Part shown: in pieces, positions 1 through 10,950 of the stretch
Layout of the letters: each line of letters starts with the position of its first letter
Numbering within the stretch: position 1 is the first letter of the stretch
From: Alitta virens
Taxonomy: Eukaryota; Annelida; Polychaeta; Phyllodocida; Nereididae
Direction of reading: 5' to 3'
Length of the DNA stretch: 64,000 bases
NCBI GenBank assembly: GCA_932294295.1
Contig: OW028586.1
Span: 10,011,790 to 10,075,789 of the forward strand
The notes under the pieces: model-generated
Seen by the model: only the letters and a program-made list of their open reading frames with translations
Databases searched by the model: none
Told to the model about the DNA's origin: nothing
Translations under genes and position numbers: made by a program

Positions 1-112
1 CCAGTCGAGCTTAAGTTGACGGCTGTTACATCCATTGTGTCATTGCCATGGTCCCTGCCTGTCTTAATTAGTCCATCAGGTGCAGAAATACAGGACGTAA
101 AGCCCTAACTGT
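1..112 (+). mobile_element. SINE family B, 3' part cut by the window edge
   Basis: This is the body and 3' end of a tRNA-derived SINE whose head lies outside the window. It shares the run 'cattgccatggtccctgcct', then 'gcagaaatacagga' and 'taaagccctaa', with the fuller copies near 42.3 kb (plus) and 34.4 kb (minus). No coding potential is seen. Confidence 0.75.
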
Positions 113-189
113 AACCAGCATGTTTTTGAAATTTCATTGCCACAAGCTGATCACTTTCAATTTCAAGACTACCTTATTTCTACTACTTT

Positions 190-520
190 GTAGCTGGGTG
201 GTCTAGTTGTAAGATGCTCGCCTGCTCCTCTGAAGGACCCGGGTTCAATCCCAGGCCCGGGCAACCTTTCGTGAGCATCATCCCAGCTGGATGTCATTCA
301 GAGGAGACGTTAAGTCCCTTGAACTCAGTGTCTATGCTGAGGCAAGTAAGAGATCCCATCCATGGGGTAAATGTGTAACATGGGTGGACTCCTTATCTCT
401 CTCTCTCACCTCATCAATCAACCCTCGATAGTGGCAAGAACTTGCCTTTGCACTTCCCATATCTATCTATCTATCTATCTATCTCTCTATCTACCTATCT
501 ATCTATCTATCTACTTTTCA
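190..520 (+). mobile_element. SINE family A, full copy ending in a CTAT tract
   Basis: The tRNA-like head has an A box near 198-209 (GTGGTCTAGTTG) and a B box at 242-252 (GGTTCAATCCC), the internal RNA polymerase III promoter of tRNA-derived SINEs. The body carries 'gtgtctatgctgaggcaagt' and 'ggggtaaatgtgtaacatg', found again at 25.5, 29.7, 33.5, 43.2 and 52.3 kb. The copy ends in a (CTAT)n tract, as does the minus-strand copy at 33.4 kb, so the tetranucleotide tail is probably part of the element. Confidence 0.8.
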
Positions 521-827
521 TAACAATCTTCCTGATTATCAAAAGTCCCTTTGATCAAATCCACAGCCCCAGTGCACCTGACAGTATTTATCCCAGCTTA
601 GGTAACAATTTCCACATAAGACAATATTACATATGGCTGCCTGAGGCCATCTCTTTGTACATCAAAGAGACTTTTTATTCAGGTGAAAAAGATACAGTAT
701 TTGCACAAAAAGTCGTATTGCTGATAAAACAAGGCTGAAGGGAAATGCTGTCTTACTATAAGGTGATGCTTACCCAAGAAATGTTATCTTGATGAGATGC
801 ATTTCACTTAATGCGAGGTATAATTGA

Positions 828-1062
828 GACTATACTCCACCCAGATAATTTTCCTATTGTTCTGAGCGGGATATAACCAACGAAAATGTTAGTTACCTCC
901 CTCCTGAGTGCAAACAGTACCTTAATTGCTTGATAACAGCAGTTTAATTAAACAAACAATCAAACAAATTAGTAAATATGTCTAGTGGAGTATAAGTTAG
1001 TTATATCCCTCTGAAGCCAAAATGTTAGTTAAACTCCCTCCTATTCGGGATATAACTCTTAC
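828..1062 (+). mobile_element. MITE-like dispersed repeat, copy 1
   Basis: It shares 'ataaccaacgaaaatgttag', 'aaacaaacaatcaaac' and 'tggagtataag' with a copy in opposite orientation at 39.85-40.06 kb. Both contain inverted pieces ending in GTTAGTTA and CTCCCTCC. There is no coding capacity. The class of its transposase cannot be told. Confidence 0.6.
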
Positions 1063-2170
1063 GCATGCAGAGCAATTGTGTTGCTTCATATTCCTGAGTG
1101 TCGTGAGGCTTAAAATTATCTCAAACCCAACTCATGTCAAAGTATTGCAACAATCCTTATTCTTATGTATTTTAATTCCGCTAGGAGTTATGACAATGAC
1201 AACGACAAGAAGACCCCTCTAAGACAATTATATGTCGCTTCTGAGGGGCCACCTTAAAATTTTGACATTTTATTTTGGAAATTTGGATTGATGAAATGAT
1301 ATGCACCTAAATTTTGAAATACATAGATATCATGATAAATTAGTGACATTTGGCAAGGACTTTGCAGTGAAACAAATTTGATCACAGATGTAGCAATTTT
1401 TGATGAGGCAAACTTCATCCTAAGAATCGAAGCACTCTGAAGAATACCTATGTTGATAATGAAGAATAAAGGACCCAGAATAGATCCTTGGGGGACTCCC
1501 ACAGTTTATTTTGGGATTGCTTGAACATATGCCATCTATATCAACATTACTGGTAGCGATTACAGAGACAACTTTTTAATAGATTGTATGATTTGTCTCG
1601 GATGCCATAATAGGAAAGTTTTAGGAGAAATATGTAGTGCCAGGTATATTATAATTATAGTGAAATTTAAAGTTCAGGATACATTATTTGTTTCTAATGA
1701 TGAGGCGATTGAAATAAAATTTGTGTAGAACTAATGTACCTGTCAACCAAATATGAACGGGATCATTAAAATATTGGATACTGATAACTGATACAAGCAC
1801 TTGACATTTAACCTCATCACCTAAATTGCAAAAATAACTTTACTAGTCTCATTTATGAGGCCCATGAAGAGTGATTCAGAAGTAAAATATAATACCAAAT
1901 CCAAGTATCAATGGTCTACATGTGAGGTGGTCTTAATGGTGAATTGGTTAATTCGAGGCTCTCCTGTAGATATTTTCATTAATGTATTGTATTGAATATA
2001 TATATATATGTATGGAATCACATTTGACTAAATTGTGAACTATTATTCACTAATTTCTTGATTACTGATTTTTACTGGTGATTATACAATCTTTCCAACT
2101 CTCCATGAACTTACACTTCAATCAACCTAAATTAAATCTGAAGCATTACTGACACCCAGAGGTACAGTTT
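1063..2170. other. intergenic, mostly unassigned
   Basis: Apart from the LINE relic, this AT-rich stretch holds one copy of the motif GAGGTGGTCTTAAT at 1924-1937, a terminal motif of a MITE family seen elsewhere here, and a short (TA)n at about 1999-2009. Nothing else is recognised. Confidence 0.5.
1262..1510 (-). pseudogene. LINE reverse-transcriptase relic
   Basis: Read on the minus strand from about 1505, the frame gives TVGVPQGSILGPLFFIINI. That is the conserved GVPQGS-LGP block just before the catalytic YADD box in non-LTR (Jockey/CR1/L2-like) reverse transcriptases. What follows (ILQSASILRMKFAS) fits the next spacer only poorly and the catalytic box is not recognisable. Only about 80 codons remain and a stop lies just upstream of the block. 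It is a dead, 5'- and 3'-truncated insertion; the clade cannot be assigned from this length. Confidence 0.75.
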
Positions 2171-2176
2171 GAAGCA

Positions 2177-2373
2177 CTACTGACAGCTAGAGGGTACAGT
2201 ATGGTATTTCGGAAGCCCTGCAACATACTGCAGCAGCTCCAAGTCCTGCATGATCTGCAGCAGCAGCTTCTTCAGGTGATGCCCAGGTGGTTTCTGCTGC
2301 TGCATGATCATGAGGAGATGCAGGTTGAAATTTGGATCCTGGCCAGTCAAGGGATCCAGCTTGGTGCATCACA
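2177..2373 (-). CDS. possible C-terminal coding exon, BESS-like helix pair (tentative)
   Basis: One minus-strand frame, not the longest one, reads through a CAG-rich block and ends in TAG at 2177-2179. It encodes PNFNLHLLMIMQQQKPPGHH followed by LKKLLLQIMQDLELLQ, an amphipathic two-helix pattern resembling the BESS motif (acidic start, F-x-L, then L/K/I repeats). A weak acceptor (CCAG) sits about 15 codons in. The longest open frame on this strand is alanine-rich and looks like a shadow. The block could instead be a pseudogene or a non-coding CAG/CTG-rich tract; no upstream exon was found. Confidence 0.25.
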
Positions 2374-2814
2374 TGTGCAGGAATGCAGTTGGAGAATTTG
2401 CAATGCCTGGATTTGCTGAGCATGTCTGTACCATGAGAGACAGGCATGCAGAAATGAAAAGATTGTAATTTGTACTACTTCAAGTCTTGACTTGTGATTC
2501 TGAATGATCATGTAATAATTTCTTGATAGGATCTCTACTAATTATTTCTTTATTTTTTTGTTTGTAAATGGCTTTATAGATTTATGGCCGATAAATAAGC
2601 ACACTGAATGATTGGTTATATTGAGAGAATTTTATTTTAAAGTTTGATTTTGATTTGTGTACTAATAAATAATTCTTCCAAAACTGTTAAGCCCCTGTCA
2701 CACGGGCCGGTTGTGCCGTAGTGAACCCGTAGTATTACGTAATAGTTATGTAACAGCTCTTTCCGCCGGTTTGGCGACCGGTTCTGGCAGCAAAAAGGGG
2801 CGGGGCAGCACCCG

Positions 2815-3050
2815 CCGGGTTACCCGCCGGGTGCTACGGGTAACCCGCCGGGATACCCGCCGGCTTCCACGGGTGCCTCGGCGGGTTCTACGGGTGCCTC
2901 GGCGGGTTCTACGGGTGCCTCGGCGGGTTCTACGGGTTACTCGGCGGGTTCTACGGGTTACTCGGCGGGTTCTACGGGTTACTCGGCGGGTTCTACGTGT
3001 TACTCGCCGAGTTGTAGGAGTAAGCAGGCGAGTAGTAGGAGTAACTCGTA
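2815..3050. repeat. GC-rich 21-bp minisatellite, left foldback arm
   Basis: About ten units of 21 bp follow each other, evolving from GGGTGCCTCGGCGGGTTCTAC to GGGTTACTCGGCGGGTTCTAC. The GC content is sharply above the surroundings. An open frame through it gives a repeated RVLRVTR heptad, which is only the consequence of a period that is a multiple of three. Confidence 0.85.
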
Positions 3051-3594
3051 GCTTCCAGGAGTATACTTTAAAAGGCTGCTGCTCCCCTAATATTAGTCCG
3101 ATTTTCGTTAAATAAGAACTAAAATTGTAGTATAGTTTATAATGATTCCATACCTGTTTTCGGATCGAAAATATACCAAATATTAAGCGAGTTATTCGTC
3201 TGAGAAGGTAGCTAGGTTTGCGGAGGCAAACAGTGGTGCTCTCGCAGACGTCCGCGCCGGGACTGTATCAATGCTGCTGCTCCCCTAATATTAGTCCGAT
3301 TTTCGTCAAATAAACACTGGATTGTAGTATAATTCATATTGACTCCATAGGTGTTTTCGGATTGAAAATAGACCAAATATTAAGCGAGATATTCGTCTGA
3401 GAAGGCAGCAAGGTGCTCTGTGTATGTTCATGACTTAAATTGTGTTCAATATTTTTTACCATTATATATTCATTGTCTGGATGAGCTTTATTGCAATTAA
3501 TTTCTACTCATTCTGCCAACTGGCCAATGGGAAGGACTTTTCCTTTGGTTTTGTAAAGTCAATTAACCTATATATGTAATAGCAATCTGCCTTG

Positions 3595-3830
3595 ACCGTT
3601 ATGTCAATTGCTATTAGCATTTTGAATAATACAAAGAATGGGGTAAGTCATGCTTTTTCATCATTGATCACAAGCATGAATTGAAATCATTGATCACAAG
3701 CATGAATTGAAATTCTGAATTGACCGTTATGTCAATTGCTATTAACATTTTGAATAATACAAAGAATGGGGTAAGTCATGCTTTTTCATCATTGATCACA
3801 AGCATTAATTGAAGTTCTGAATTTCAACTG
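3595..3830 (+). repeat. tandem duplication inside the foldback element
   Basis: A unit beginning 'tgaccgttatgtcaattgct' at about 3594 is repeated from about 3720, with 'ggggtaagtcatgctttttc' in both. The first unit has an extra internal copy of 'tcattgatcacaagcatgaa'. The same sequence appears inverted near 4730-4785 in the right arm. Confidence 0.75.
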
Positions 3831-5469
3831 ATTCCTGTTTAATATGCATATTAAAGAGGGAGATTGTTTTGATCATGGATGGAACGTGCAATATCAATAT
3901 TAATTTCAGTTGGATTATTTTCAGAAACAACAACGAAATATTGATAATTTATATAAACTAGAGTATATCTATCTATAGATAGTTGTTATAGCTCCATGGA
4001 CATCTTTATCAAGTCGGAATTTTATTGGCAACAAGCAAACAAACATTGTTTTATTTTCGTTTTTTATTGATTACGAATTAATGAATTATTGATAGTAACA
4101 TATTATTAGGTGAAGATCTTATAACTATCTGTCTATCTACATATCTATATTCTATGAGGTATTACTAACTTTATTAATAAGAATATTCTTGTTTGTGCCT
4201 AGTTTACTCCATTAATTTTCCCCACCTTAACTATTATATATAAATTCTACACATTTCCCTGAATAATTCAGTCTTTATTTGACGAAAATCGAATATGTGA
4301 TAGACAGATAGTTTAGATAGACAGATAGATTCATATGCTTATTATATAATATAGAATATCTAGCTTAATATTTGGTCCATATAAGTACATAAAAAATAGC
4401 AAATAAAATCACAGATCAAATCACAAATACTAATTACAATATCAATATTACATTTAAATTTTACAAAAATATACACAAAAAGATAAGAATGTTCACATGT
4501 ATAAAAAAAATACCAATATACAAATATAATCATTGCCTGGTAATTACAGTACAATATATTGTTTTTAATTAATGAAAGCAATTACATCTTTTTGTAATTG
4601 TGAATGACAATCAAGACAATGTCATATTACTGTGTCATCTTTGAACAAACTATGAAATGACAGGTCAAAGAACCCCAATTTAGGCAATTAGGCAATTGAC
4701 ACATGTATTGAGCATTTGCTGTATTCTCTACACCCATTCTTTATATCATTCAAAATGCTATTAGCAATTGACATAACGGTCATGGCAGTTGGCAGAATGA
4801 GTAGAAATGAATTGCAATAAAGCTCATCCAAACAATGTATATATATCATGGTCAAAAATATTGACCACACCATTCAAGTCATGACCATACACAGAGCACC
4901 TGGCCGCCGCCAGAGAACTGCATTCTCAGATGAATATCTCGCTTAATATTTGGTCTATTTTCAATCCGAAAACATGATGGAATCAGTATGAACTATGCTA
5001 CAATACAGTTTTAATTTGACGAAAATCGGACTAATATTAGGGGACCAGCAGCCTTTTAAAGAAGCGCTCAGCCCTTCTGCATTGATAGAGTCAGGGCGCG
5101 GACGTCTGCGAGAGCACCACTGTTTGCCTCCGCCAACCTAGCTACCTTCTCAGACGAATATCTCGCATAATATTTGGTCTATTTTCAATCCGAAAACACG
5201 TATGGAATCAGTATGATTTATACTACAATTCAGTCCTGATTTGACGTAAATCGGATTAATATAAATGGAGCAGCAGCCGCCGCAAGACAACTGCCTTCTC
5301 AGACAAATATCTCGCTTAATGTTCGGGTTTTTTTAAATCCGAAAATACGTATGGAATCAGTATGAGCTATACTGCCATTCAGTCTTTATTTGAGGAAAAT
5401 CGGACTAATATTAGAGGAGCAGCAGCTTTTTAAAGTATATACCTCCCTGCCTACGCTGACGCTGGTACC

Positions 5470-5700
5470 AAAAAGCCGGCGGGTTACACGTGAAAGCCGG
5501 CGGGTTACACGTGAAAGCCGGCGGGTTACACGTGAAAGCCGGCGGGTTACCCGTAGAACCCCTCAACAAGCCGCCGGGGTGAAATTAGGGACGAATAATT
5601 CGCCGGGTTCTACGGGCCACCCGCCGGGTTCTACGGGCCACCCGCCGGGTTCTACGGGCCACCCGCCGGGTTCCACGGGCCACCCGCCGGCTTCCACGGT
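5470..5700. repeat. GC-rich 21-bp minisatellites, right foldback arm
   Basis: There are two arrays: four units of CCGGCGGGTTACACGTGAAAG, then about five units of CCGCCGGGTTCTACGGGCCAC, followed by a run of 17 T at 5700-5716. Both keep the 21-bp period of the left arm although the unit sequences differ. Confidence 0.85.
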
Positions 5701-5945
5701 TTTTTTTTTTTTTTTTTACACCCGTGAGATTTCTACGGTTGTGCCATGCAAGCATGGCACAACCGGCTACCGGGGCCGGGTTTCGCGGCTTGGCCAAGGG
5801 TCCCACGGGTGCTTGACGGGTATCCACGGGTATCCACGGGTGGCCGTATTGGGGCCGCCGGCTTCGAGCCGGGTAGCGATTTCCGCAACTATTACGTAAT
5901 ACTACGGGTTCACTACGGCACAACCGGCCCGTGTGACAGGGGCTT

Positions 5946-6954
5946 TAGAGTATTAGTCGAAGTCGTATATATATTGGCTTCATGATCAGAAATAATTTTG
6001 TATTACAACAGAATTCAAATATCAATATTCAAATGTGGTCACATTTTGTGAAATTATTTTCAGTGATAATATGGCCAAAGACTAGACTTTTTGTGTCAAT
6101 TCTAATGTAATGCATTGAGATTTCTTTCAATTTACATCATATTTCATCTCAATAAAATCACTTTTATTTAAAACAGTGTTCACATTTTGATGAAACTTCT
6201 TTATAACTGAGAATGTAGGATGCATTTTCCAACATGAGTTAACATGGTCCCCGAACTGCCAGTAATTCCTATCTGTCATATTTCATAAGATTTCTTCCTG
6301 ATAACCCATAGTAACCCCTTCCCCTTTCCCAATTCCTAGGAGGTTCCAGAGTACTTTTTTATCCTCAATTTCCAGTTGTTTTTGCAGCACATCAAAAATT
6401 ATTTTGACTTCACAACCAAAGCAATATTTGCTGCCAAGCAAGGGACTCCCAGCTGAGCAGTGCAAAGCTGGAATTGTAAGAACACACACAGAACATCCTG
6501 TGTGTTCCTGGGATTTAGTAATATATTGTTCTGTTACTGTCAGCTATTTGGAAAATTTCTATGGGTATATAAATATGAAAAATTGAAAAGACTGCTGGCA
6601 GGGAAATAGGTTAAATAATAGGCATTTCATATTAGAGTTGGTTGCCTTTAAACTCAGATAATATCAGTTATATTTATGCTTTCAGTGAATGATATTGTAC
6701 AGCATAGATACAGAAAGGCTTCTGGAATTTGGGAGCCATAGATAATGCTAAGACTAAAGCTAAAACAGTATGAGATGGTTCTTTTTAGAAATATATATAT
6801 GGAATCAATTTTTCCATTGGATATTGTACAATAGCTTTCCTTTCTCAAAGATAACTTGATTAATGTATAAACTAAGTCTGAAGGTTTTCCAACAACTGCA
6901 TGGTAGGTATCTGACCAGCTCTGAAGATGTGGATAGTTTCTTGGCTGATGACCA
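5946..6954. other. intergenic, nothing recognised
   Basis: AT-rich sequence. Short open frames on both strands show no domain, no codon bias and no splice context. Confidence 0.4.
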
Positions 6955-7060
6955 TTGGCCAGCCTTGGCCAGCCTTGGCCAGCCTTGGCCAGCCTTGGCC
7001 AGCCTTGGCCAGCCTTGGCCAGCCTTGGCCAGCCTTGGCCAGCCTTGGTCAGTCTTGGTT
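6955..7060. repeat. 10-bp minisatellite CCAGCCTTGG
   Basis: About ten near-perfect copies of AGCCTTGGCC run head to tail; the last ones are degenerate (AGTCTTGGTT). The array opens a reading frame on both strands, which is an artefact. Confidence 0.9.
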
Positions 7061-7846
7061 GGTCACTATAAGTAATCTGTTCAAGTCTTAATATCCAAGC
7101 CACCCCATTTACAGGGTAAACACGGTGCTCCTGGATGAACTTCAGGGTTAAACAACTTGACTAAAGATTTCATATAACACTCATACAATAAATTTAAGAC
7201 GAATTATCAACTTTGAAATGATTGGTTATCACACCTTGTTCATTTGCCTAAACTATCAGTAACTGAAGCCAGTTTGGCCGGGTGCTCCATCTACCCTACT
7301 GTCTGTATGACAACAATAAAAAAAAAAAGTATCAAAATAAACAATAAAAAATTCAGTGACACATCATATGAAAAAGCCTTTGATCAAAAGTACATCACAA
7401 GAAAAGTCTAACATAAGTCTTGTTAAAATGATATATGGAGACAAGCAAGAGGAGAAAGGTATGTAATTACATTACTTGACAAACACAATGAATCAGAACA
7501 TGACAACAAGTCAGGAACTTGGGATATAATTGCATAACTATACATCATTCTCTGGGGCTGTCGTTAGAACATGAATAAAGCAATGACTTGTCGTTAGAGC
7601 ATGAATAAAGCAATGACTCGTCTTCTTCATTACATCTTGAATGACACAAATTGCTGGAAAAATATCTGGATGTCAAGTGCTGACATCCACTAAAGGAGTC
7701 CACTTCAAGTCTTGGGCCATTTCCAATTGGACTTAGATGTATGATAGACACTTAAATTTCATTCTCAAGATCGCATTGCTAATTCCTGACGTCATACTTA
7801 AGCCTGACAATTCAATACATTTACTCGTATTTGTAGTTTGTTATGA
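7061..7846. other. intergenic with a short local duplication
   Basis: Near 7559-7615 a 29-bp unit (gtcgttagaacatgaataaa...) is duplicated in tandem. Otherwise nothing is recognised. Confidence 0.4.
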
Positions 7847-8092
7847 ACTAAATATTTTAAAGAAGTATTCGATTTAAATACTATCTGTTTAAAATGCTCA
7901 TACTATGGCATCATCAGTTATATAATTATATAGTTATCATCAGTATTTTAACAGCACTTTTATTTTACACTAAATATTTTAAAGAAGTATTCGATTTAAA
8001 TACTATCTGTTTAAAATGCTCATACTATGGCATCATCAGTTATATAATTATATACTTATCATCAGTATTTTAACAGCACTTTTATTTTACAC
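7847..8092 (+). repeat. 122-bp tandem duplication
   Basis: A unit starting 'actaaatattttaaagaag' at 7847 is repeated at 7969 almost without change, including 'ctcatactatggcatcatca'. The near identity points to a recent event. Confidence 0.9.
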
Positions 8093-8303
8093 TTGGTGTC
8101 ATCGAAATTGGCCAAGGGTCATCGAAATTGGCCACTCAAAATAAATTATCATCAACACTTTAAGATGCCTGTCAAAGTTGTAAATTATCACAAAAGAGTA
8201 AGTTTTGTGACAATTATGAAGTTGCAAGGTGTGTGTAATTTAATGAAACCGAGTGTACACCTTTTAGTATACAGTCTTTGAGCTAATTTTGTTGTATCAT
8301 GAC

Positions 8304-8344
8304 GTCTATTCTATTCTATTCTATTCTATTCTATTCTATTCTAT
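8304..8344 (+). repeat. (CTATT)n microsatellite
   Basis: About eight uninterrupted pentanucleotide copies. Confidence 0.95.
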
Positions 8345-8427
8345 CCCAAAATGCCATGGTAACCAGCATCATGGGAAAGAAGCAACATTTTAGAAGGGTG
8401 ACCAATGTAAACTTTAACAGCTGCAGG

Positions 8428-8451
8428 CATGGAGTCACTAGTGACTCCATG
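8428..8451. mobile_element. palindromic micro-element 1 (24 bp)
   Basis: CATGGAGTCACTAGTGACTCCATG is a perfect 24-bp palindrome. It is bracketed by the direct repeat CTGCAGG at 8421-8427 and 8452-8458, which I read as a 7-bp target-site duplication. It belongs to the family described under findings. Confidence 0.75.
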
Positions 8452-8458
8452 CTGCAGG

Positions 8459-9600
8459 GTAAACTTCTTCAGCTTTAAATCGAAGGGTAATTCGTGCCAG
8501 GGTTAATTACCACCCTACCCAATGCTACCCATATCATTAGCTTGGCCTGGAACTGCCTGGGAATGAGAATGTTGACATTGCGGCGCCTCTAAAGATTCTG
8601 AAGACTGGCGTCAATGCAGCGCCCTGAGGTACACTTTTTAGACTTTAGGTAATGCTTAAAAGCTATATGGCGAAAGCATGTAGCATTATAGGGAATTTAG
8701 CCAAGTCATTGGTTGTCGTCAATGACTCCAGCAGGAGGGAGGTGTGTTGCACTCATTTTTCAAATTTTAGCAACAGATTATTGTAACAGTACTGTATTTC
8801 ATAATGGAGTCACCAGGTGGCTCCATGATTTCATCAGCTCAATGCTCCTGATCTCTATAGTCAGCTTATATGACTGCCAAGGGCTGTTGTAATGATGAGA
8901 TGACAAAGCTTAGATTCCTCCCAATGTTACACCCTAATAGCCCCTATACATGGGGTCTTGTATTTGCTCCAGCATATAGACGCCAAGTACAAGGCACCGC
9001 CAAATGTTCTTAATTTTTCGTGGCTTGTAGCAATTTGCAAAGCTGTCCAATTGTGATAAATGGTTGTTGCCTCTTTAACCTCTAGAAAGCCCAGCTTTAT
9101 GACATATTGTCTCACTGATGAAGAAGAAATACACTGTAAAGGTCATGTGACTTTTTTTGGATGTTTTATTATGTTCTATTAATACGTTGATATTCACTGG
9201 ATCTCATTCCTGCTGAAATACAGCAGTAAACAGAAGACAGTGACTGACAACTAGAAAGAACACTTAAGCATGACATGCACACATAATACAATTGCATCTT
9301 GACTAACAAAAATACATTAGGTCATTAACGTACTACCTTACAACCAAACAAATACAGTTGTTCTAATACCTTTGTGGCTAAGTTTGAGTTCTTGCAGAAC
9401 TTAGTGACGCCAGGAGGTAATTGAAGCCTTGCCACAAACGTAACATTACTTACGGTTATGAGGTCCTTGTTTGATTGATTGTAAAGTCAAACTACAGTAA
9501 ACTCCAAATGTATAGTTGAAGCTTTTCATGACTGATTTCAAGATGGTCAAAAACTCAAAGTGACCTTCCACTCCAAAAAGCATCATACAGGTCTGAGTTT
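8459..9600. other. 3' flank of the MADF/BESS gene, no other gene
   Basis: Apart from palindromic element 2, only unique AT-rich sequence is seen. It may hold further 3' exons or the 3' UTR of the minus-strand gene that starts at 9.6 kb, but none could be delimited. Confidence 0.4.
8803..8827. mobile_element. palindromic micro-element 2 (25 bp)
   Basis: AATGGAGTCACC, AG, then GTGGCTCCATG form an imperfect palindrome, with the first base mutated and one T/G mismatch in the arms. It is flanked by ATTTCAT at 8796-8802 and 8828-8834. Confidence 0.75.
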
Positions 9601-9620
9601 AACCTTGCGGTTGAGACTAC

Positions 9621-10187
9621 TTACTCACATGTACCTACACCATTGATATTAATAGGTCCTTGCTTTGCTGAAGAATCCAGTGGCTGAGACACTTGAACAG
9701 GTATTGGATTCATCTGAGCAGGCTGGACAGGTTCAGGAAGTAAATGCCATGGTGCAGGTGGCATCGTCAGGCTCATACCTAATTGGGCTTGGTCGATGAG
9801 TGCACAGATGTTGGCTTTCAAAAGTTGTTTTGTTCTCAAACATGTCATGGACTTCAGTGTGGCTGCTACATAGCGCCCAAAAGCTAAACAGCTCTCTTCA
9901 TCAAGATCTCTTTGTGGTGGAGCTGGCTTTTTCTCTGCCAATGCCAGGATTTTCTTCCGGAGGTATATGTTTTCATTCTCTAATTTTGGGCGTTTGTTCT
10001 GTGCCACATCACTTGACTTTCGTCTCTTGTTCGCAACACATCTGTTTGGATCTGATGGCATTTCGCTTCCTCTAGATTCAGAAGAGACATCTTTAATGTT
10101 CTCATCATTTAGATTGCTTCGATCATCATTCTGATTGTCATCATCTTCATCTTCATCATGATTGTTTTGATCATCATTCTGATCGGT
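9621..10187 (-). CDS. BESS-type C-terminal exon of a MADF/BESS DNA-binding regulator
   Basis: The exon begins after a good acceptor (TTTTTTTCCAG) and stays open for 188 codons in phase 0. It encodes an Asp/Asn/Glu-rich linker, a basic nuclear-localisation-like stretch (NKRRKSSDVAQNKRPK), then DEESCLAFGRYVAATLKSMT followed by CLRTKQLLKANICALIDQAQ. That pattern (acidic start, F-GRYVA--L, K---I--LI--A) fits the BESS protein-interaction motif of MADF-BESS transcriptional regulators. A proline-rich tail follows. It joins in phase with the exon at 10790-10950. The frame stops at TAA (9621-9623), but this TAA lies in a consensus donor, GTGAGTAAG, starting at 9628, so splicing to a further 3' exon is possible. 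The role, a sequence-specific nuclear regulator, is inferred from the family. Confidence 0.75.
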   Translation of the reverse strand, partial: TDQNDDQNNHDEDEDDDNQNDDRSNLNDENIKDVSSESRGSEMPSDPNRCVANKRRKSSDVAQNKRPKLENENIYLRKKILALAEKKPAPPQRDLDEESCLAFGRYVAATLKSMTCLRTKQLLKANICALIDQAQLGMSLTMPPAPWHLLPEPVQPAQMNPIPVQVSQPLDSSAKQGPININGVGTCE

Positions 10188-10789
10188 CTGGAAAAAAATC
10201 AGAGTGAAATACTCACAGTTGTATTAAAACCATAAGATGTGGGTTTGGTGTTATGGTTTAGCATTATGACTTCATGCAAATGAAACATAACCAAGGATAT
10301 AATGCATGGGTACAAAGTAATGTGAATGATATCCAATATACATATACCAGCTTGTTTAGTGACACCACAAAGCGAAGTAGGGTCAAAGAACAAGTTGTGA
10401 AAAAAGGCTCAAGAATGAAGTAACTGGCCGAGGGTGTAATTGCATACAGTTGGTAGAGTACGTTTATTGCATCTTTGTATACTCCAAAACACATTTACAT
10501 TTATATTAGGACATCTTAAGGTATGTCATACCATGTATGAAAGACTCTATTTTGGCCTGCCAAGGATATAATCGTGAAGTCGTTTGATAACTGACTATAA
10601 ACCCTGATTTAAGATTTACATTTATATGTTTCTATATTTCATCTCCCCCAGCATAAACAGAAATGCAACAAGTTGTACTCCATAACCATTGCATAACAGG
10701 TTGTATTTCTCTTTTGGCTGAGTATTATGGAGGAGGAGGAGGAGGAGGACATGCTTAAAATGGAAATTGGTAATTACTGGATTGCTTAC
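10188..10789 (-). other. intron of the MADF/BESS gene
   Basis: A 602-bp phase-0 intron, GTAAGC...TTTCCAG on the minus strand. It holds one copy (10444-10589) of a repeat found again at 11495-11640 and a (GGA)n run at 10730-10748. Confidence 0.7.
10444..10589 (+). repeat. dispersed direct repeat, copy 1
   Basis: About 146 bp match 11495-11640 with only about three substitutions, including 'aggtatgtcataccatgtat' and 'ggatataatcgtgaagtcg'. It lies inside the MADF/BESS intron. Confidence 0.85.
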
Positions 10790-10950
10790 GAATGACCTCG
10801 CTTGAATATAGGGATGCAGAAATGACAGTTTTCCCAGCAACCCCTTTTGTCTTTTTGATTGATCTTCTCCTTCAGACCCACTTGGTTTCATCTTCGCTGC
10901 TAGTATGAATTCTGACCAAAGGGATGTCATGCGGCTGGTCACAGCTTTCA
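10790..10950 (-). CDS. MADF-domain exon (C-terminal half) of the same gene
   Basis: The 161-nt exon lies between an acceptor (TTTATTTTCAG) and a donor (GTAAGC). It encodes SRMTSLWSEFILAAKMKPSG followed by a charged spacer and LLGKLSFLHPYIQARSF. This matches the second half of a MADF (Myb/SANT-like) domain: the helix-3 W--F motif, a KPSGS turn, and the terminal LSFL-P. Its donor is in phase 0, matching the exon at 10187. It begins mid-codon (one base comes from the previous exon), so at least one upstream exon carrying the first MADF helices must lie at higher coordinates; I did not find it. Confidence 0.7.

Larger units (their letters stand above)
2689..5945. mobile_element. large foldback element with 21-bp minisatellite arms
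   Basis: The ends are exact inverted repeats for about 59 bp, starting AAGCCCCTGTCACACGGGCC at 2689 and its complement ending at 5945. Inside each arm is a GC-rich 21-bp tandem array (left about 2815-3050; right about 5470-5560 and 5600-5700) built on CGGGTT-TACGGG units. Next come copies of a unit starting CTCCCCTAATATTAGTCCGA: two on the left (about 3075-3210 and 3280-3415) and three inverted on the right (about 4925-5055, 5155-5275 and 5305-5430). Inner arm sequence near 3450-3660 pairs with 4730-4890. The loop near 3850-4700 is AT-rich with no gene. The layout resembles foldback elements such as sea-urchin TU or fly FB/Galileo, inferred from structure only. No clear target duplication was found. 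Confidence 0.85.

Noticed and set aside
2711..3115. 134-codon frame giving an RVLRVTR heptad repeat
   Set aside because: It is a 21-bp minisatellite inside the foldback arm read in frame; no codon or domain signal supports a protein.
6654..7103. Frames on both strands through the CCAGCCTTGG minisatellite
   Set aside because: A tandem repeat without stops opens frames by chance; flanks carry no coding features.
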